DNA of 7,853 bases, from contig JACQDO010000194.1 of the NCBI GenBank assembly GCA_016201085.1, positions 1 to 7,853 on the forward strand, given 5' to 3'. This DNA is from Hyphomicrobiales bacterium. Lineage in GTDB: Bacteria; Pseudomonadota; Alphaproteobacteria; Rhizobiales; Xanthobacteraceae. Both the position numbers and the translations under genes were made by a program. The notes beneath the pieces were generated by a model. It ran no database searches and had not been told where the DNA came from. It saw only the letters and a program-made list of their open reading frames with translations. Every line of letters begins with the position of its first letter. The stretch's first letter is position 1. Below, in pieces: positions 5,326-7,853 of this stretch.

Positions 5326-6450
5326 CTACTTGCCGCCGAATTCCTTGCGAATTTGCGCGCTGTGCTGCCCGAGCGCCGGCACCGCGCCGTAGCGGCGCGT
5401 TTTGCCGTCGTGGATCGCCGAGGGCGCCGGCATGTGCACCGGGCCGGTCGGGCTGTCGACCGTGGTGCGCCGCAGATGCGGATGCCGGGCAAGCAAATCC
5501 AGACCGTTGATGCGGCCGAAGGCGATGTCATAGCGCTCCAGCAGCGCGCACAGCGGCTCGATGTCCATCTTGGCGAAGGCCGTGGCGACGCGGCCGTCGG
5601 TCTCCGGCCGGCGCTTCACGCGCTCGACATTGGTGGCGAAGTTGGGATCGGTGGCGAGCGCCCTGTCGCCCATCACGTGCTCGGCCAGGATGCGCCACTC
5701 GCGATCGTTCTGGATCGAGATCAGCACGTCGCCGCCGTCGCGCGTCTTGAAGGCGCCGTAGGGCGAGATCGAGGTATGCGCCAAGCCGATGCGCTTGGGC
5801 GTATCGCCGCCCTCATGCTGCAACAGCGGCACGCTCATCCAGTCGGCCATGGCGTCGAACATCGAGATGGCGATGGCCGCACCCTCGCCGCTGCGGCCGC
5901 GCGCGATCAGCGCTTCCAGGATCGCCTCATAGGCGTTCATGCCGGCGGCGATGTCGACCACCGAGACGCCGGCGCGCGCCGGCGCTTCCGGACCGCCGGT
6001 GATCGAGGAAAGCCCCGACTCGGCCTGGATCAGCATGTCGTAGGCCTTACGCTGGGCGTAAGGCCCGCTCTCGCCGTAGCCGGAGATCGAGCAGCAGATC
6101 AGCCGCGGATAGGTTTTGCGCAGGCGCTCGAAGGCAAAGCCGAGCTTGGCCAGCGCGCCGGGCTTGAGGTTCTGCACGAACACGTCGGCTTTCGCCAGCA
6201 TCGCCTCAAGCAGCGCCTTGTCGTCCGGCCTGGCGAGATCGAGCACTACCGACTGCTTGCCGCGGTTGAGCCAGACAAAATAGGCGCTCTCGCCATGCAC
6301 CAGCGCGTCGTAGCGGCGGGCGAAGTCGCCTTCCGGCCGTTCGACCTTGATGACGCGCGCGCCGGCATCGGCCAGCTTGCAGGTGCAGTGCGGCGCCGCC
6401 ACGGCCTGTTCGACCGAGACGACCAGGAGGCCTTCTAAAGGGAGGGACAT
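5326..6450 (-). CDS. CaiB/BaiF (family III) CoA-transferase
   Basis: This 374-residue enzyme would move CoA from an acyl-CoA donor to a free organic acid in the cytosol. Family marks in order are VEQAVAAPHCTCKLADAGARVIKVERP (13-39), LNRGKQSVVLDL (61-72), NLKPGALAKLG (94-104), ISGYGESGPY (122-131), the predicted catalytic aspartate D138 in AYDML, and IGLAHTSISPYGAF (221-234). The family covers formate/oxalate, carnitine, mesaconate, itaconate and benzylsuccinate-type acids. The AHTSISPYGAF stretch reminds me of the mesaconate/itaconate branch, but I cannot confirm the substrate. It lies 25 nt upstream of the hydroxyacid dehydrogenase and 159 nt downstream of the acyl-CoA dehydrogenase, with a repeat in that larger gap. 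AGAGAAG lies just upstream of the ATG as a moderate ribosome binding site. Confidence 0.92.
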   Translation of the reverse strand: MSLPLEGLLVVSVEQAVAAPHCTCKLADAGARVIKVERPEGDFARRYDALVHGESAYFVWLNRGKQSVVLDLARPDDKALLEAMLAKADVFVQNLKPGALAKLGFAFERLRKTYPRLICCSISGYGESGPYAQRKAYDMLIQAESGLSSITGGPEAPARAGVSVVDIAAGMNAYEAILEALIARGRSGEGAAIAISMFDAMADWMSVPLLQHEGGDTPKRIGLAHTSISPYGAFKTRDGGDVLISIQNDREWRILAEHVMGDRALATDPNFATNVERVKRRPETDGRVATAFAKMDIEPLCALLERYDIAFGRINGLDLLARHPHLRRTTVDSPTGPVHMPAPSAIHDGKTRRYGAVPALGQHSAQIRKEFGGK

Positions 6451-6466
6451 CGGCTTCTCTGCGTTT

Positions 6467-6600
6467 CCCGGGCGCAGCGCAGCACGTCTTCGTGGTGCGC
6501 TGCAGACCCGGGATCCATTCTTTCTTGTTTATAGCACCTGGGTCCCGGATCAGCAGTGCACCGTTTTGCGCTTCGCGCTCACGCTGCACTGCATCCGGGA
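6467..6600. repeat. Bipartite palindromic element inside the catabolic operon
   Basis: The first half is a 13-bp near-perfect hairpin (GCAGCGCAGCACG 6474-6486 with 6491-6503, one mismatch) flanked by CCCGGG (6467-6472) and ACCCGGG (6506-6512). The second half is a long stem, 6543-6560 with 6585-6600, interrupted by a 2-nt bulge and capped by GCGC-TTC-GCGC (6568-6578). It nearly fills the gap between the acyl-CoA dehydrogenase stop and the CoA-transferase start. It may shape mRNA processing or relative expression inside the operon, as REP elements do elsewhere. Confidence 0.78.
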
Positions 6601-6609
6601 CACGAGACT

Positions 6610-7773
6610 TTAATACGACCTCGGCAAACCCAGCACGTGCTCGGCGATATAGGACAGGATCATGTTGGTGGAGATCGGCGCCACCTGATAGAGCCGCGTT
6701 TCGCGGAATTTGCGTTCGACGTCGTATTCCTCGGCGAAGCCGAAGCCGCCATGCGTCTGCACGCACATGTCGGCGGCGGCCCACGAGGCGTCGGCGGCCA
6801 GGAGCTTGGCCATGTTGGCCTCCGGCCCGATATCCTGCCCCGCTTCGTACAGCCGCGCGGCCTCGTGCACCATCAGCTCGGCCGCGCGCATCTGCGCATA
6901 GGCGCGCGCGATGGGAAACTGCACGCCCTGGTTCTTGCCGATGGCGCGGCCGAACAGCTCGCGCTCCTTGGCGTAAGCGCTGGCCTTGGCGATAAACCAT
7001 TTGGCATCGCCGATGCATTCCGCTGCAATGAGAATGCGCTCGGCGTTCATGCCGGCGAGGATGTAGCGGAAGCCCTGGCCTTCCTCGCCGATCAGATTGT
7101 CCGCCGGCACGCGCAGGTCGTCGAAGAACACCTGGGTGGTGGCGTGGTTCATCATGGTGCGGATCGGCGAGATGGTCAGGCTGGTGCCGGCGGCGAGCCG
7201 CATGTCGACCAGAAACACCGACAGGCCGTCGGTGCGCTTCTTCACCTGCTCCTTGGACGCGGTGCGCGCCAGCAGCAGCATCAGGTCGGAATGCTCGGCG
7301 CGCGAGGTCCACAGCTTCTGGCCGTTGATGACGTAGTGGTCGTTGCCCTCACGCCGCGCCGTGGTGCGCAAAGAGAGCGTGTCGGTGCCCGAGGTCGGTT
7401 CCGTTACGCCGAAGGCCTGCAGGCGCAATTCGCCGCTGGCGATCTTGGGCAGATATTGCTGCTTCTGCTCGGCATTGCCGTGCCGAAGAATCGTTCCCCT
7501 CGTGTACATCTGCGCGTGGCAGGCGGCGCCGTTGCAACCGGCGGCGTGGATTTCCTCCAGGATGGCGGCGGCGGCGCTGATGGTCAGCCCGCTGCCGCCG
7601 TATTCCTCCGGGATCAGCGCGGCGAGATAGCCGGCTTCGGTGAGCGCGGCGACGAAGGCGGTCGGATAGCCGCGCTCGCGATCGAGCGCGCGCCAATATT
7701 CGCCCGGAAACTTGGCGCACAGCGCACGCACCGATTCACGGATGTCGGCGTAGTCTTCGTGGGTTTTGGTCAC
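6610..7773 (-). CDS. Acyl-CoA dehydrogenase family protein (FAD-dependent)
   Basis: This 387-residue protein (from GTG 7773) catalyses alpha,beta-desaturation of an acyl-CoA, passing electrons to ETF. Family signatures are FGVTEPTSGTDT (121-132), GQKLWTSRAEHSD (151-163), RELFGRAIGKNQGVQFPIA (271-289) for FAD and dimer contacts, and THGGFGFAEEYDVER (340-354). The usual catalytic glutamate of the YEGT motif is replaced (YQVAPIST, 362-369), while E245 in MNAERIL aligns with the isovaleryl-CoA dehydrogenase base on helix G, so the enzyme is probably active. The frame stays open to ATG 7794 and ATG 7815, but both lie in arms of a repeat hairpin. GTG 7773 has GAGAG 7 nt upstream and is my choice. 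ATG 7794 (394 residues) is the main alternative. It is the first visible gene of the minus-strand operon. The substrate is unknown, possibly short, branched or dicarboxylic. Confidence 0.9.
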   Translation of the reverse strand: MTKTHEDYADIRESVRALCAKFPGEYWRALDRERGYPTAFVAALTEAGYLAALIPEEYGGSGLTISAAAAILEEIHAAGCNGAACHAQMYTRGTILRHGNAEQKQQYLPKIASGELRLQAFGVTEPTSGTDTLSLRTTARREGNDHYVINGQKLWTSRAEHSDLMLLLARTASKEQVKKRTDGLSVFLVDMRLAAGTSLTISPIRTMMNHATTQVFFDDLRVPADNLIGEEGQGFRYILAGMNAERILIAAECIGDAKWFIAKASAYAKERELFGRAIGKNQGVQFPIARAYAQMRAAELMVHEAARLYEAGQDIGPEANMAKLLAADASWAAADMCVQTHGGFGFAEEYDVERKFRETRLYQVAPISTNMILSYIAEHVLGLPRSY

Positions 7774-7780
7774 CGCGGCA

Positions 7781-7785
7781 CTCTC
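7781..7785 (-). promoter_or_regulatory. Putative ribosome binding site supporting a GTG start for the acyl-CoA dehydrogenase
   Basis: GAGAG on the coding strand lies 7 nt before GTG 7773. Neither ATG 7794 nor ATG 7815 has a purine-rich site in front of it, since both are inside the hairpin at 7793-7815. Confidence 0.4.
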
Positions 7786-7792
7786 AACCGTC

Positions 7793-7853
7793 ATGCCCGG
7801 CTTTATGCCGGGCATCCACGTCTTCTGGCAACAGTGGTTGTAAAGACGTGGAT
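7793..7853. repeat. Palindromic repeat element, truncated by the right edge
   Basis: A perfect 9-bp hairpin ATGCCCGGC-TTTAT-GCCGGGCAT (7793-7815) is followed by ATCCACGTCTT (7814-7824), which pairs exactly with AAGACGTGGAT (7843-7853) across an 18-nt loop. The element clearly continues past the window. Its first arm resembles the solitary hairpin at 34-59. It occupies the region just upstream of the acyl-CoA dehydrogenase, so the operon promoter, or another upstream gene of the operon, must lie outside the window or within the 7774-7792 spacer. Confidence 0.8.

Noticed and set aside
5221..6438. A 405-codon open frame on the plus strand, antisense to the CoA-transferase
   Set aside because: Its composition is the Arg/Ala/Gly/His-rich pattern typical of the complement of high-GC coding DNA, it has no recognisable domain, and the opposite strand encodes a clear family III CoA-transferase with a consistent start and operon spacing.
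6206..7312. A 368-codon minus-strand frame bridging the acyl-CoA dehydrogenase and CoA-transferase genes
   Set aside because: It is out of frame with both real genes, runs through the repeat element, and reads as Arg-rich noise. It is not a fusion.
7793..7853. Possible intrinsic terminator of an upstream gene
   Set aside because: The stem has no T-run after it on either strand, and the following matched arms show it belongs to a larger palindromic repeat.

Overview
The window looks like ordinary chromosome from a high-GC alphaproteobacterium of the Hyphomicrobiales (Rhizobiales), closest in feel to the Bradyrhizobium / Rhodopseudomonas / Pseudolabrys group. The basis is strong G/C third-position bias, protein family content, a Zur-type Fur regulator with an N-terminal His/Cys patch, and intergenic gaps filled with palindromic mosaic repeats of the kind I associate with that group. 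The genus is an inference. I see no phage, insertion sequence, CRISPR array, tRNA or rRNA.

Left part (1-3489). A Zur/Fur-family regulator (minus strand, 71-586) faces away from a D-3-hydroxybutyrate dehydrogenase (plus, 730-1512). They share a 143-bp intergenic region holding an AT-rich pair of overlapping dyads (626-650), the best operator candidate in the window. Downstream of the dehydrogenase on the same strand are a patatin-like hydrolase (1640-2719) and a single-domain macro protein (2935-3489). The dehydrogenase-patatin pair suggests polyhydroxybutyrate/3-hydroxybutyrate metabolism: release of 3-hydroxybutyrate by the hydrolase, then oxidation to acetoacetate. The macro protein probably hydrolyses O-acetyl-ADP-ribose or removes ADP-ribose, and need not share the pathway.

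Right part (3616-7773, all minus strand). In transcription order it reads acyl-CoA dehydrogenase, family III (CaiB/BaiF) CoA-transferase, 3-hydroxyisobutyrate-dehydrogenase-like enzyme, metallo-beta-lactamase-fold hydrolase. The last three are tightly packed (25-nt gap, then a 4-nt ATGA overlap). This looks like a catabolic operon for an organic acid that is charged with CoA, desaturated and oxidised, with a thioester or lactone hydrolase at the end. The substrate cannot be read from the sequence. The operon may continue upstream beyond the right edge, and no hydratase or transcription factor for it is visible here.

Repeats. Five of the seven gaps between or beside genes hold a hairpin-rich element (1519-1627, 2769-2879, 3491-3588, 6467-6600, 7793-7853), and a solitary hairpin follows zur (34-59). 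Three of them share a two-half plan built around CCGGG...ACCCGG although their inner sequences differ. Two contain in-frame ATGs that would wrongly extend the neighbouring genes, so I chose downstream starts there. Nothing in the window is clearly a new system. The most interesting points are the patatin as a possible intracellular PHB depolymerase, the shared zur/bdhA operator region, the uncharacterised four-gene acid-catabolism operon with an acyl-CoA dehydrogenase whose catalytic glutamate appears relocated, and the repeat architecture.
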